Source: Nocardiopsis alba DSM 43377 (lineage in GTDB: Bacteria; Actinomycetota; Actinomycetes; Streptosporangiales; Streptosporangiaceae). Taken from it: DNA of 64,000 bases. This document shows positions 49,917 through 58,770 of the stretch, piece by piece. Below the pieces are notes generated by a model, which was not told the DNA's origin, did not search any database, and worked only from the letters and a program-made list of their open reading frames with translations. The first letter of the stretch is position 1; each line of letters opens with the position of its first letter. The stretch is from contig NZ_ANAC01000026.1 of assembly GCF_000341225.1 (NCBI RefSeq), forward strand, positions 1 through 64,000. The letters are read 5' to 3'. The translations under genes were made by a program, and so were the position numbers.

Positions 49917-50409
49917 GAGAGGTTCCTTCCGGGCGGCGCGGGGCGCCGCGTGTTCATGGCGGAGGGGGATCGGGCCACGACGTGCGAGAGCAGGCTCGCT
50001 GCGGTGTTGCGGGCAGAATCCCAGCAGGTCGGGGCGGTGGCAAGGAACCTCTGAGCGCGTCGGCGAGGTGATGCGGTTTCCGGTTCGCCTCGACGGTGGA
50101 AACGTCCGAGGACGGTGCTTTCGCCCGGTCGGCCCCTCTCGATCGGTGGCGGTGTCGTCCGTGATCGACATGGTCGGTTCCGCGCTCCGGGGCGACCCTC
50201 GTCGCTTTCGGGGGCGCCGGGTTCACACTCTGGCCGTTATGGGTCATATGGCCTGATCCGGGGTGGGTGACGCCTACCGTGGTCGTCGATTCCCCGCGAC
50301 CGTTCGGGGGCCGGCCCCGGAACGCGGGCCCGGCCGCCCTTCCGGCGGTCGTGTCCTTCCACCACCACTCGCGTAACCCCGAGAGGGCGCGAAAGAGGAG
50401 TGTCGCCCC
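49917..50409. other. 493-nt intergenic region
   Basis: No gene is supported. Frames have Arg/Gly/Pro composition. A weak palindrome around CATATG (GGCCGTTATGGGTCATATGGCC region, about 50232-50253) is the only feature of note. Confidence 0.3.
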
Positions 50410-51000
50410 TTGGGTCGGATGAGAGCGTGGGTGTTCTTCGCCGGAGGCGCCGTCGTCGGATCGGTGGCGGCGTCGCTCGTCTCCTGGACGCCGAACGACC
50501 CCGAGGAGGTCGATCGGGTGGCGACGTTCGGCGAGTACGTCGCCCCACCGGGGCGCGATGTGGAGGACTCCCTGGTGCGGACCGTCTCGAGGACGGAGGC
50601 CTTCGGGGGCGCCGCGGTGTCCCGGGTCCACGAATTCGTACTGATCGTCGTCAACCGGACGGAGAACATGTCGGAGGGGAACATCCCTCGGATCGAGTGT
50701 GCGGGCGGCTCGGAGAACATCCTCGTCTTCGAACCCGCGGATCATCGGGGCGAATATCCGACCGGACTGGAGGGGCAGGGGGCGAGGACCCTCGCCTCGA
50801 CCTTCCGATTCGCGTGCGAGTTCGAGGAACGTGTCTCCGACGCGGAGGTCGAGGTGAGGCTGATCGAGCGTGGGAGGGAGCAGGAGGAACGGGTGATCGT
50901 CTTCAGGGACCCGTTCCACGGAGTGGATCGTGTGAAGTGGGAGCACGAGGGGCCGACCTGGCCCGGAAGGTCGGCCGTGATGCCCTCGGGACCGTCGTGA
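50410..51000 (+). CDS. Membrane-anchored hypothetical protein
   Basis: A 196-residue protein with one N-terminal helix (AWVFFAGGAVVGSVAASLVSW) and an extracytoplasmic domain containing two Cys (RIECAGGSENILVFE, RFACEFEERV). It resembles the single-helix proteins at 35632-36848 in layout. The proposed TTG start lies nine nt after GAGGAG; ATG three codons on is an alternative. I do not recognise a family. The gene ends just before the tRNA-Pro terminator, which reads from the other strand. Confidence 0.65.
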   Translation: MGRMRAWVFFAGGAVVGSVAASLVSWTPNDPEEVDRVATFGEYVAPPGRDVEDSLVRTVSRTEAFGGAAVSRVHEFVLIVVNRTENMSEGNIPRIECAGGSENILVFEPADHRGEYPTGLEGQGARTLASTFRFACEFEERVSDAEVEVRLIERGREQEERVIVFRDPFHGVDRVKWEHEGPTWPGRSAVMPSGPS

Positions 51001-51051
51001 CGCATGGGTGACGCACGAACCGACGCCAGGCCCCGTATCACCTCGGACACG

Positions 51052-51084
51052 ACGAAGGCCGGTCCCTGAGGAACCGGCCTTCGT
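51052..51084 (-). terminator. Terminator after tRNA-Pro
   Basis: Perfect 12-bp stem ACGAAGGCCGGT/ACCGGCCTTCGT with a 9-nt loop, just past the tRNA 3' end on the bottom strand. Confidence 0.8.
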
Positions 51085-51090
51085 GCTCTG

Positions 51091-51164
51091 TCGGGGTGGC
51101 GGGATTTGAACCCACGACCTCTTCGTCCCGAACGAAGCGCGCTGCCAAGCTGCGCTACACCCCG
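51091..51164 (-). tRNA. tRNA-Pro (CGG)
   Basis: A 74-nt tRNA on the bottom strand. Acceptor stem CGGGGTG/CACCCCG with discriminator A, anticodon CGG encoded at 51130-51128 in a TTCGGGA loop closed by a 5-bp stem, and T arm GTGGG-TTCAAAT-CCCGC (one G-T-like mismatch). CCA is not encoded. Confidence 0.95.
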
Positions 51165-51238
51165 AAGCAACGTCCCCAAGTCTAGCGGACTCGGGGAGTG
51201 CTCGCGACGCGGTTCGCGCCACGTCGACCGGAGGGGCG

Positions 51239-52159
51239 TCAGGCCTTCGCGACGAGGTCCAGGAGGGAGGCCTCGGGGCGGCAGCAGAAGCGCACCGGGG
51301 CGTAGGGCGAGGTGCCCAGGCCGCCGGAGACGTGCAGCCACGCGTCGTCGTATTCGTGAAGTCCCCAGGCCCGCTTGCGGTCGATCCCGCAGTTGGTGAC
51401 GAGCGTGCCGTAGAACGGCAGGCACAGCTGGCCGCCGTGGGTGTGTCCGGCGAGCAGGAGTTGATAGCCGTCGGCCACGAACCGGTCCAGGTTGGCCGGT
51501 TCGGGGGAGTGGAGCACGCCCAGCCGCAGGTCGGCGGCGGGGTCGGCCGGGCCGGCGATGTCGTCGTAGCGGTCCAGTTTGATGTGCGAGTCGTGCACCC
51601 CGGCCAGGGCGACGTCGATCTCGCCGACCTTCAGGGACCCCTTGTGGTTGTTCAGGTCCAACCAGCCCGACGCGGACATCGCCGCGCCGAGTTCGCGCCA
51701 GGGCAGGTCCGGTACCCGACGCTTGCGGTAGTCGGTCTTACTGGTCCGCCACAGGTAGCGCGCGGGGTTCTTCAGCTGGGGGGAGAAGAGGTCGTTGGAG
51801 CCGTAGACGAAGGCGCCGGGGCGGTCCAGAAGCGGACCGAGGGCGTCGATGAAGGGGCCCACGGCCTCCGGGTGGGCGAGGGAGTCGCCGGTGTTGACGA
51901 CCAGGTCGGGCTCGTACCTCTCCAGCCCACGGATCCAGTCGATGAGCATGCGGCGCCCGGGTGTCAGGTGGGCGTCGGACAGATGCAGGATCCGGGTCCG
52001 GGGGCTCCCCGGTGGCAGCAGGGGGAGTTCGTATCTGCGCAGCCGGAACCAGTTGCGTTCGATGACCGAGGCGTATCCCAGCCCGGCCACACCGACCGCG
52101 CCCGTGATCGCGGCCGCACGCCCGATTCCACGCAGAATCCGTCTGTTGTCAGCGCCCAT
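51239..52159 (-). CDS. Metallophosphoesterase
   Basis: A 306-residue calcineurin-like phosphoesterase. One hydrophobic stretch near the N-terminus (ITGAVGVAGLGYASVI) may anchor it. The five metal-binding motifs are visible: LHLSDAHL, NTGDSLA, YGSNDL, GVHDSHIK and LAGHTHGGQ. The order before GatB/YqeY and a PonA-type PBP matches mycobacterial Rv3683. The natural phosphoester substrate is unknown. ATG has GGAGGG upstream. It is divergent from the YqeY gene. Confidence 0.92.
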   Translation of the reverse strand: MGADNRRILRGIGRAAAITGAVGVAGLGYASVIERNWFRLRRYELPLLPPGSPRTRILHLSDAHLTPGRRMLIDWIRGLERYEPDLVVNTGDSLAHPEAVGPFIDALGPLLDRPGAFVYGSNDLFSPQLKNPARYLWRTSKTDYRKRRVPDLPWRELGAAMSASGWLDLNNHKGSLKVGEIDVALAGVHDSHIKLDRYDDIAGPADPAADLRLGVLHSPEPANLDRFVADGYQLLLAGHTHGGQLCLPFYGTLVTNCGIDRKRAWGLHEYDDAWLHVSGGLGTSPYAPVRFCCRPEASLLDLVAKA

Positions 52160-52257
52160 CCGACCCTCCTTCGTCGTCGCACGATCGTCTCAGATCCGGA
52201 ACGGTCCCGTGCGCAAACCGTTGGTGATGGCGGGAGCGGCGACCGTAGGATCGACGC

Positions 52258-52710
52258 ATGTCCGAACTCAAAGACCGCATCAAGTCCGACCTCACCACCG
52301 CGATGAAGGCGCGCGACAAGGTGCGTACCGCCACCCTGCGCATGGTGCTCGCCTCGATCGCCACCGAGGAGTCCTCCGGCTCCTCCCGAAGCGTCCTGAG
52401 CGACGAGGAGGTCACCCGGCTCCTGGTCCGTGAGACCAAGAAGCGCCGTGAGGCGGCCGAGGCCTTCGACGCGGGCGGTCGACCCGACGACGCCGCCAAC
52501 GAGCGCGCCGAGAGCGAGGTCATCTCGGACTACCTGCCCCAGCCTCTCACCGACGCGGAGCTGACCGAACTCGTCGAGGCCGCGATCGCCGAGACCGGCG
52601 CCTCCGGGATGAAGGAGATGGGCAAGGTCATGAAGGTGCTCAACCCCCGTATCGCGGGTCGCGCGGACGGTGCCCGCGTGGCCGCCGAGGTCAAGGGCCG
52701 GCTCGGCTAG
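52258..52710 (+). CDS. GatB/YqeY domain protein
   Basis: A 150-residue stand-alone YqeY protein (KDRIKSDLTTAMKARDKVRTATLRMVLASI at the start; LPQPLTDAELTELVEAAI and MGKVMKVLNPRIAGRADGARVAAEVK later). The fold is shared with the tRNA-binding tail of the amidotransferase GatB, but the stand-alone function is unclear. A TTGGTG (52221-52226) and TAGGAT (52246-52251) pair with a 19-bp spacer lies directly upstream; TAGGAT ends 6 nt before the ATG, so it is probably leaderless. A bidirectional terminator follows. Confidence 0.93.
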   Translation: MSELKDRIKSDLTTAMKARDKVRTATLRMVLASIATEESSGSSRSVLSDEEVTRLLVRETKKRREAAEAFDAGGRPDDAANERAESEVISDYLPQPLTDAELTELVEAAIAETGASGMKEMGKVMKVLNPRIAGRADGARVAAEVKGRLG

Positions 52711-52718
52711 AACACGCG

Positions 52719-52753
52719 GAAGGGGCGGGGTGATGTGCTCACCCCGCCCCTTC
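52719..52753. terminator. Bidirectional terminator between yqeY and ponA
   Basis: Perfect 15-bp stem GAAGGGGCGGGGTGA/TCACCCCGCCCCTTC with a 5-nt loop, and T-rich sequence (TTCTTC) at its right end. Confidence 0.85.
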
Positions 52754-52769
52754 TTCGCGGTTCCGGAAC

Positions 52770-55184
52770 CTACTCGCCGGAGTTCTCCCCGGTGGGGAGC
52801 GTGGCGGGTCGGACCGGATGCCATTCCTCGTTCCCGGGGTGCGTTCCACCGGCGCTCTCACGTCCGGAGCCGTCGCTCAGGAACACGATGACCGTGGCGC
52901 CCTTGGGCAGCCGCCGGCCGGGGTCGGGGTTGATCGCGGCCACGGAACCGGAGGGCTCGGAGGAGCGCAGGGTCGTACCGGAGACGTTCACCGAGTATCC
53001 GGCGTCCTCCAGCTGCGCCACCGCGGCCGACTCCGACATGCCGATCACGTTCGGGACCCCGCCGTCGTCGGAGGCCGGGCTGGCCTCCTCGTCCCCGTCA
53101 TCGTCCTCGTCGGACGAGCGCGGTTCGGAGGTGGAACCGAAGCTTCCCGGTGCGGAGGCGAGCCGGCGGGTCTCCAGCCCCTCGTGGGCGCCGCGCATGG
53201 TCTCCTGCCAGATCGGCCCGGGGATCGTCGCCCCGTACACGACCGGGAAGTGGCGGCTGCCGATGGTGACGTTGCGCAGCGGGTACTGCTGCGGTCCGCG
53301 GGGGTCGCCCACGAACACGGCGCTGGCCATCTGCGGGGTGAAACCGGCGAACCACGCGGCGGCCGAGCCGTCGGTCGTACCGGTCTTGCCGCCGGCGGGA
53401 CGGCCGATGCCGAGGCTGGCCGCCGTACCGCCGTTGAAGGTCTGCGACAGCAGGTAGGCGGTTCCGTCGGCGACGTCCTCGCTGATGGCCCGCTCGCATT
53501 CGGGCTCGATGTCGATCGTGGTGCCGGCCTGGCGGTCCTCGATCTTGGTGATGGCCTGCGGCTCGCAGTACATGCCGCCGGAGGCGAAGGTCGCGTAGGC
53601 GTTGGCCACCCGCATCGGGGAGACCTCCTCGCTGCCGAGCGTGAAGCTGCTGTTGGCGAGGGTGTTCTCGTTCTCCGTGAACAGTGTCCCGTCGGCCCGC
53701 TGTAGTCCGAGCCGCTCGGCCATCTTGATGGTGTCGCACAGACCGACCCGCGCCTGGAGCTGGGCGAAGAAGGTGTTGGAGGACGCCTTGGTGCCGGAGA
53801 TCATGTTGTGGTTGCCGGCGTTGCTGTCACCGGCGTTGCTCAGGCTCCAACTCTCCAGGCGGCCTCCGTTGCAGGAGGTCTGTCCGCTCACCGTGGTGGA
53901 GCTGGGCGAGTTGAACGAGGTGCTGAACGGCAGTCCCTCGTCGAGCGCGGCCGCCAGGGTGATCGCCTTGAAGGTCGAACCGGCCTGGAAACCGCTGCTG
54001 CCGCCCCGGTCGGAGTCGGTCGTGAAGTTGATCGACGTCTCGCCGAGCTTGCTCTCGTCCGGCCCGTAGTTGCGGCTCTGCATCATGCCGAGGATGTGGC
54101 CGGTGCCCGGCTCGATGACGGCCTGGGCGGCCACCTTGCGGGACTCGTTCTCACGCGGGACCCACTTGTCCACGGCGGCCTGGCCGGCCTCCTGGGTCTG
54201 CGGGTCCAGGGTCGTGTGGATCTCCAGTCCGGCGGTGCGCAGCCAGCGGGCCCGTTCGGTCTCGTTGGGGCCGAAGCGCTCGTCCTGCTCGATCTCCTGG
54301 ACCACGTAGTCGCAGAAGAACGGCTGGTCGCTGGGCACGCATCCGTTGGGCGGGGTGTCCAGTTCGAGGTCGAGTTCGACCTTCTTGGCCTCCTCGGCCT
54401 CCTCCTCGGTGATGGCGCCGGTGACGACCATCCGGTCCAGGACGACGTTGCGCCGTTCCTCGGTCTGTTCGGGGAAGAAGCGCGGGTTGTACAGGTAGGG
54501 GTAGCGGACCAGGCCGGCGATGGTGGCCGCCTGGTCCAGCTTCAGCTCGCTCGCGGGCACCTGGAAGAAGTGCTGCGCGGCGGACTCGACGCCGTAGGCG
54601 CCATCGCTGAAGTAGGCGATGTTGAGGTAGCCCTCGAGGATCTCGTCCTTGGTCATCCTCTGTTCGAGGGCGATCGCGTACCGCAGCTCGCGGATCTTGC
54701 GGGCGATGGTCTCCTCGCGGGCGTGGTCGAGCTCCTCCTGGGAGGTGGCCGCTTCGATCTGGACGTTCTTGACGTACTGCTGGGTGATGGAGGAGGCGCC
54801 CTCGGTGTTGCCGCCCATCGTGCGGACGGCGGCGCGCAGGGTGCCGGACACGTCAAGTCCGCCGTGGTCGTAGAAGCGCGAGTCCTCGATCGCGAGGATC
54901 GCGTCGCGCATCACCGGGGAGATGTCGTCGAACTCGACCAGTTCGCGGTTCTGGTCGAAGATCTCGGCGATCACACCGCCGTCCCGGTCATAGATGGTGG
55001 AGCGTTGCGGGGGAGGCGGGGTCTCCAGTTGGCTGGGCATCTCCAGGAAGCCGGCGGCCACGTTGCGGGCGGTGATCCCCAGACCACCGACCGCGGGGAG
55101 GGCCAACGCGGCGACGAGGAGGCCGGCGACCACGCCGACGATCATGAGTTGGCTGATTCTTTGAAGCAATGTCCCCTGACCCAC
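52770..55184 (-). CDS. ponA: Class A penicillin-binding protein with C-terminal PASTA domain
   Basis: An 804-residue bifunctional enzyme that polymerises and cross-links peptidoglycan. One N-terminal helix (about residues 12-35), a GT51 glycosyltransferase domain with catalytic Glu in AILAIEDSRFYDHGGLD and GASSITQQYVKN, then a transpeptidase domain with GSTFKA (Ser near residue 401), the SSN triad in KASSNTFF and KTGTT (near 598). One PASTA domain (about residues 705-770) and a Gly/Ser tail follow. The GTG lies 6 nt after a bottom-strand TAGTCT box (55196-55191): probably leaderless. Corresponds in context to mycobacterial PonA2 (Rv3682). Confidence 0.95.
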   Translation of the reverse strand: MGQGTLLQRISQLMIVGVVAGLLVAALALPAVGGLGITARNVAAGFLEMPSQLETPPPPQRSTIYDRDGGVIAEIFDQNRELVEFDDISPVMRDAILAIEDSRFYDHGGLDVSGTLRAAVRTMGGNTEGASSITQQYVKNVQIEAATSQEELDHAREETIARKIRELRYAIALEQRMTKDEILEGYLNIAYFSDGAYGVESAAQHFFQVPASELKLDQAATIAGLVRYPYLYNPRFFPEQTEERRNVVLDRMVVTGAITEEEAEEAKKVELDLELDTPPNGCVPSDQPFFCDYVVQEIEQDERFGPNETERARWLRTAGLEIHTTLDPQTQEAGQAAVDKWVPRENESRKVAAQAVIEPGTGHILGMMQSRNYGPDESKLGETSINFTTDSDRGGSSGFQAGSTFKAITLAAALDEGLPFSTSFNSPSSTTVSGQTSCNGGRLESWSLSNAGDSNAGNHNMISGTKASSNTFFAQLQARVGLCDTIKMAERLGLQRADGTLFTENENTLANSSFTLGSEEVSPMRVANAYATFASGGMYCEPQAITKIEDRQAGTTIDIEPECERAISEDVADGTAYLLSQTFNGGTAASLGIGRPAGGKTGTTDGSAAAWFAGFTPQMASAVFVGDPRGPQQYPLRNVTIGSRHFPVVYGATIPGPIWQETMRGAHEGLETRRLASAPGSFGSTSEPRSSDEDDDGDEEASPASDDGGVPNVIGMSESAAVAQLEDAGYSVNVSGTTLRSSEPSGSVAAINPDPGRRLPKGATVIVFLSDGSGRESAGGTHPGNEEWHPVRPATLPTGENSGE

Positions 55185-55690
55185 CCCATCAGACTAAGTG
55201 ACCGCGAACGCGATAAAGCGGTGCGATCGGCGCCGGACGTTGCGTTTCACGCGATAACGCCCGACTCCACGCACGAGCCGTGCCCCTTGATCATCTTTAC
55301 ACGCTTATCGCCGAACAGATCCGGTGCGGTTCGACCGACGCACGTCGTTCTCCTGGTGGGAGCGGGTGGTCGATCGGCCATGTCGGGACCCGTACGGGTC
55401 ATGCCCGGTGAGACGGGAGGCGGGGCGCCCGGGTTCTGTCGGTTCGACGGTCCGAACCTTGTTTTCCAGAGACGAAGGTGTGGCGACACCGCGCGTGTCG
55501 CCTATCCCGTTCGACGGTACGAGGCCGCCGTGTCACCCTCCACTCAACCAGAGCACACCGACCACCTGTGACCGAGAAACCGATCACATGTCGGGAGAAC
55601 GACCGAATCCGGAACGAACGGTGCGCGTGAGGCGCTCTCCACCGGCGAATCGGCGCCGACGCGTCGTTCGTCACCCTGGCACCGCGATCC
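55185..55690. other. 506-nt intergenic region between ponA and the ArsA-like genes
   Basis: No gene is supported. In mycobacteria the iron-sulfur regulator WhiB4 occupies this position; no four-Cys frame is present here. A perfect palindrome GGCGACAC-CGCGC-GTGTCGCC lies at 55482-55502. The ponA promoter box is at 55191-55196. Confidence 0.45.
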
Positions 55691-56884
55691 CTATCCTTCC
55701 GTCTCCGGGGCGGCGCCCGCCAGGGACGCGCCGATGCCGCGCAGCCCGTTCAGGTCGTGCACGGCCTCGGCGCGGTCGGCGACCTCGACCGTCCGGATCC
55801 CCGGGTGGGCGGCCAGTGTCCGGTCCCGCAGGAGCAGCTCCCGTTCGCGTGCGCGCACCCGCTCGGCGTGCAGGCGCAGCGCCGCGGCGGCCAGGGGGTG
55901 TTCTCCCGTGCCCTCCAGCGACTCCGCCGCCTCCAAGGCCTCCTGAGCGCTCAGTTCGGCGGCCGGGCCGGCGGGAAGGGGGTGGGTCCGGTTCAGGACC
56001 AGCCCGGCCGGAGACATCGAGTCCCGGCGCAGCCGTTCGATGAAGAAGGAGGCCTCGCGCAGGGGGTCGGGCTCGGGCGCGGCCACGACCAGGAACGCGG
56101 TGTCGGGGCCGCGGAGCGACCGGTAGGTGCGTTCCGCCCGTTCCTGGAAGCCGCCGAACACCGCGTCGAAGGCGGAGACGAAGGAGCGCAGGTCGTTCAG
56201 GAAACCGGGGCCCGTGATCCTCCCGATCACCGAGCCGACCACGTCGAAGCCCGCGCCCAGGAAGCGGAGGACCCCGTTGCCCTTCGGGGCGGTCAGGAAG
56301 CGGACGAGCCCGCCGTCCAGGAACCGGCCCAGCCGTTTCGGCGCGTCCAGGAAGTCCAGGGCGGACCGGCTGGGAGGGGTGTCGACGACGATCAGATCCC
56401 AGGCCTCGGAGCGGCGCAGCTGCCCCAACTTCTCCATGGCCATGTACTCCTGCGTGCCGGAGAAGCCCGTGGAGAGGGATCGGTAGAAGGGGTTGGCCAG
56501 GATCCGGCGGGCTCTCTCGGGGTCGGCGTGCTCCTCGACGATCTCGTCGAAGGTCCGCTTCATGTCGAGCATCATCGCGTGCAGTTCGCCTCGCCCGGAG
56601 GAACCCTCCGCGTCCTCCCGCGAAGTGACGGGGCGCGGCGTGTGGTCCAGCCGGTCCAGGCCCATGGCCTGGGCCAGTCGGCGGGCCGGGTCCACGGTGA
56701 TCACGACCGTGCGTCGTCCGCGTTCGGCGGCCCGCAGGGCCAACGCGGCCGCCGTGGTGGTCTTGCCGACGCCGCCGGAGCCGCAGCACACCACGACCCG
56801 TGTGGCGACGTCGTCGATCAGGGCGTCCACGTCCAGGGGTGGGGGTTCGGGACGAGCGGTCCGCGGTCTCGCCGCCTCGGTCAT
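55691..56884 (-). CDS. ArsA-family ATPase, second of a pair
   Basis: A 397-residue deviant Walker A ATPase of the ArsA/GET3 superfamily: CGSGGVGKTTTAAALAL (about residues 35-50), DPARRLAQAMG and VVDTPPSRSALDFLDAP switch regions. The C-terminal part is Arg/Ala-rich. Homologues Rv3679 and Rv3680 form a complex, linked in mycobacteria to glycerol metabolism and stress. The ATG overlaps the upstream gene's stop as ATGA. The extended C-terminus and the absence of Cys metal-binding residues argue against arsenite transport. Confidence 0.9.
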   Translation of the reverse strand: MTEAARPRTARPEPPPLDVDALIDDVATRVVVCCGSGGVGKTTTAAALALRAAERGRRTVVITVDPARRLAQAMGLDRLDHTPRPVTSREDAEGSSGRGELHAMMLDMKRTFDEIVEEHADPERARRILANPFYRSLSTGFSGTQEYMAMEKLGQLRRSEAWDLIVVDTPPSRSALDFLDAPKRLGRFLDGGLVRFLTAPKGNGVLRFLGAGFDVVGSVIGRITGPGFLNDLRSFVSAFDAVFGGFQERAERTYRSLRGPDTAFLVVAAPEPDPLREASFFIERLRRDSMSPAGLVLNRTHPLPAGPAAELSAQEALEAAESLEGTGEHPLAAAALRLHAERVRARERELLLRDRTLAAHPGIRTVEVADRAEAVHDLNGLRGIGASLAGAAPETEG

Positions 56885-57930
56885 CGACGTGCCCCCTGTT
56901 CGGTCAGTCTTCGCGCCAGCCCGGACAGCGCGGATCGTGGCGCGCCCGATTCCAGACGGGACAGGGTCAGGAGAGGGCGGCCGGTCTCTCGGAGTTCGCC
57001 GAGGAGGCGTAGTTCCAGGAGGTGGCGCAGCGCGTACGTTCGCAGTTCGGAGGCCAGGCCCTCGGACAGGAGCGCGGGATCGTCCAGCCCGGCGGCCTTC
57101 AGGCCTTCGGTGATGGCGTCGACGTCCGGGCCCGCCGCGGCGGTGGCGGACAGATCGGCCGCGTCGAGCAGCGTCGGGCCGACCATGTTCACGATCACGG
57201 CCCCGACGCGCAGCCCGGACGCCTCGATCTCGGCGATCCCCTCTCGGGTCTCCTGGACGGGCATCTCCTCCGGCGTCGTCACGAAGTGCACGCGGGTCCG
57301 GTCGGAGCGGACGACCTTCATGGCCCGTTCGGCCTGGTCGTGGACGGGACCGGTGGTGGCCAGGCCGGCCACCTCGGAGTGCACGTTCAGGAACGACCCG
57401 ATCCGTCCGGTCGGCGGGGCGTCCAGCACCACCGCGTCGTAGTGGTGGCGTCCGGTGCCGGAACCCGGCGGGCGGCGCCGCCCGCCCTCACGGCGCTGGA
57501 CCGCCTCGGTGATCTTGCCCGTGAGTAGAACGTCCCTCAGCCCGGGGGCGATGGAGGTGGCGAAGTCCACGGCGCCCAACCCGGTCAGGGCCCGGCCGGC
57601 GCGCCGCATCCCGTAGAACAGGTCCAGGTACTCCAGGAGCGCGGCCTCGGCGTCCGCCGCCAGGACGGACACGGAACCGCCGCCCGGGGCCGAGAGCGCC
57701 TCGCGTTCCTCATGAGGGAGGGGATCGCTTTCGAGGAGGGACGCCACCCCTTGGCGTCCTTCGACCTCCACCAGCAGCACCCGTCCACCGTCGGTGGCCA
57801 GGGCCAACGCCAAAGCGGTGGCGACGGTCGTCTTCCCGGTGCCGCCCTTGCCCGTCACGATGTGCAATCGGGCCCCGGCGAACGCCTCTTCGGGGCCGCC
57901 GTCGTGCGGTCCGTCCTCACGCTCGTTCAC
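56881..57930 (-). CDS. ArsA-family ATPase, first of a pair
   Basis: A 349-residue homologue of mycobacterial Rv3679. It has VTGKGGTGKTTVATALALAL (near residue 20), the signature VEVEGRQGVASLLE, and VVLDAPPTGRIGSFLNV. The GKGG-T-GKTT loop is the deviant Walker A of this superfamily. The GTG start was chosen because it begins just before the Walker region; the ribosome-binding site is weak. Expected to heterodimerise with the overlapping downstream ATPase. The DUF4177 gene lies divergently, 147 nt away. Confidence 0.9.
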   Translation of the reverse strand: MNEREDGPHDGGPEEAFAGARLHIVTGKGGTGKTTVATALALALATDGGRVLLVEVEGRQGVASLLESDPLPHEEREALSAPGGGSVSVLAADAEAALLEYLDLFYGMRRAGRALTGLGAVDFATSIAPGLRDVLLTGKITEAVQRREGGRRRPPGSGTGRHHYDAVVLDAPPTGRIGSFLNVHSEVAGLATTGPVHDQAERAMKVVRSDRTRVHFVTTPEEMPVQETREGIAEIEASGLRVGAVIVNMVGPTLLDAADLSATAAAGPDVDAITEGLKAAGLDDPALLSEGLASELRTYALRHLLELRLLGELRETGRPLLTLSRLESGAPRSALSGLARRLTEQGARR

Positions 57931-58076
57931 CTTACGGAGTCTATGCGTGCGCCTCTCTCGGGGGTGGGGCGAGGGGCGGGTGGTTCTCCTGTCCACCGAG
58001 GGGGCCCGGGTGAGTAAGGTGGCGGCGTCGAGGTGCGGTCCTTCGGGCCGCCTGTCAGCGAAGAGGGGTAGTAACG

Positions 58077-58250
58077 ATGACCCGGTGGGAGTACCAGAGT
58101 GTGGCGCTGCTGTCGCACGCCACCAAGCAGATCCTGGACGGTTGGGGCGAGGACGGCTGGGAGCTCGTCAGCGTCGTCCCCGCGCCACTGCCCGAGGGAG
58201 CGGACCCGCGTAACCAGCAGTACGTCGCGTACATGAAGCGGGCCAAGTAG
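58077..58250 (+). CDS. DUF4177 family protein
   Basis: A 57-residue protein, WEYQSVALLSHATKQILDGWGEDGWELVSVVP, matching DUF4177 (mycobacterial Rv3678A). ATG has AAGAGGGG 9-10 nt upstream. Its stop codon is followed immediately by the RidA start codon, so both are translated from one mRNA. Function unknown. Confidence 0.88.
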   Translation: MTRWEYQSVALLSHATKQILDGWGEDGWELVSVVPAPLPEGADPRNQQYVAYMKRAK

Positions 58251-58712
58251 ATGGCGACCCCCGAGGAGCGGATCGTCGAGCTGGGCCTGACCCTGCCCGA
58301 GGTGGTGCCCCCGGTCGCGGCGTACCGCCCCTCCGTGCGCAGTGGCGACCACGTGTACGTCTCCGGGCAGCTTCCCTTCGTCGAGGGTGAGCTCCCCGCG
58401 ACCGGCAAGGTCGGTGCCGAGGTCGACGCGGACCGGGCGCGGGAACTGGCCGCCGTGTGCGCGCTCAACGCCATCGCTGCGGTCAAGGCCGAGGTCGGCG
58501 ACCTGTCGAAGGTCGTGCGGATCGTGAAGGTCGGCGGTTTCGTCGCGAGCACCCCCGACTTCACCGGACAGCCCGGGGTCATCAACGGGGCGAGCGAACT
58601 GCTCGGCGAGGTGTTCGGCGAGGCCGGGGTGCACGCCCGGGCGGCCGTCGGCGTCGTCGCCCTGCCGTTGGACGCGCCGGTCGAGGTCGACATGGTCGTC
58701 GAGGTCCGCTGA
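58251..58712 (+). CDS. RidA/YjgF family protein
   Basis: A 153-residue protein of the RidA-like superfamily (YVSGQLPFVEGELPATGKVG, ... VRIVKVGGFVASTPDFTGQPGVINGASELLGEVFGEAGVHARAAVGVVALPLDAPVEVDMVVE). RidA enzymes hydrolyse reactive enamine/imine intermediates from PLP enzymes; the ARAAVGV...PVEVDM part fits, but not all members share the catalytic Arg. It follows DUF4177 without a gap, as in Rv3678c. Confidence 0.92.
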   Translation: MATPEERIVELGLTLPEVVPPVAAYRPSVRSGDHVYVSGQLPFVEGELPATGKVGAEVDADRARELAAVCALNAIAAVKAEVGDLSKVVRIVKVGGFVASTPDFTGQPGVINGASELLGEVFGEAGVHARAAVGVVALPLDAPVEVDMVVEVR

Positions 58713-58770
58713 CCGCTTCTGAGACGATGCGGGTCATGGCGCGGCTTTCGTGAACGACAGGAGTGCGTCG

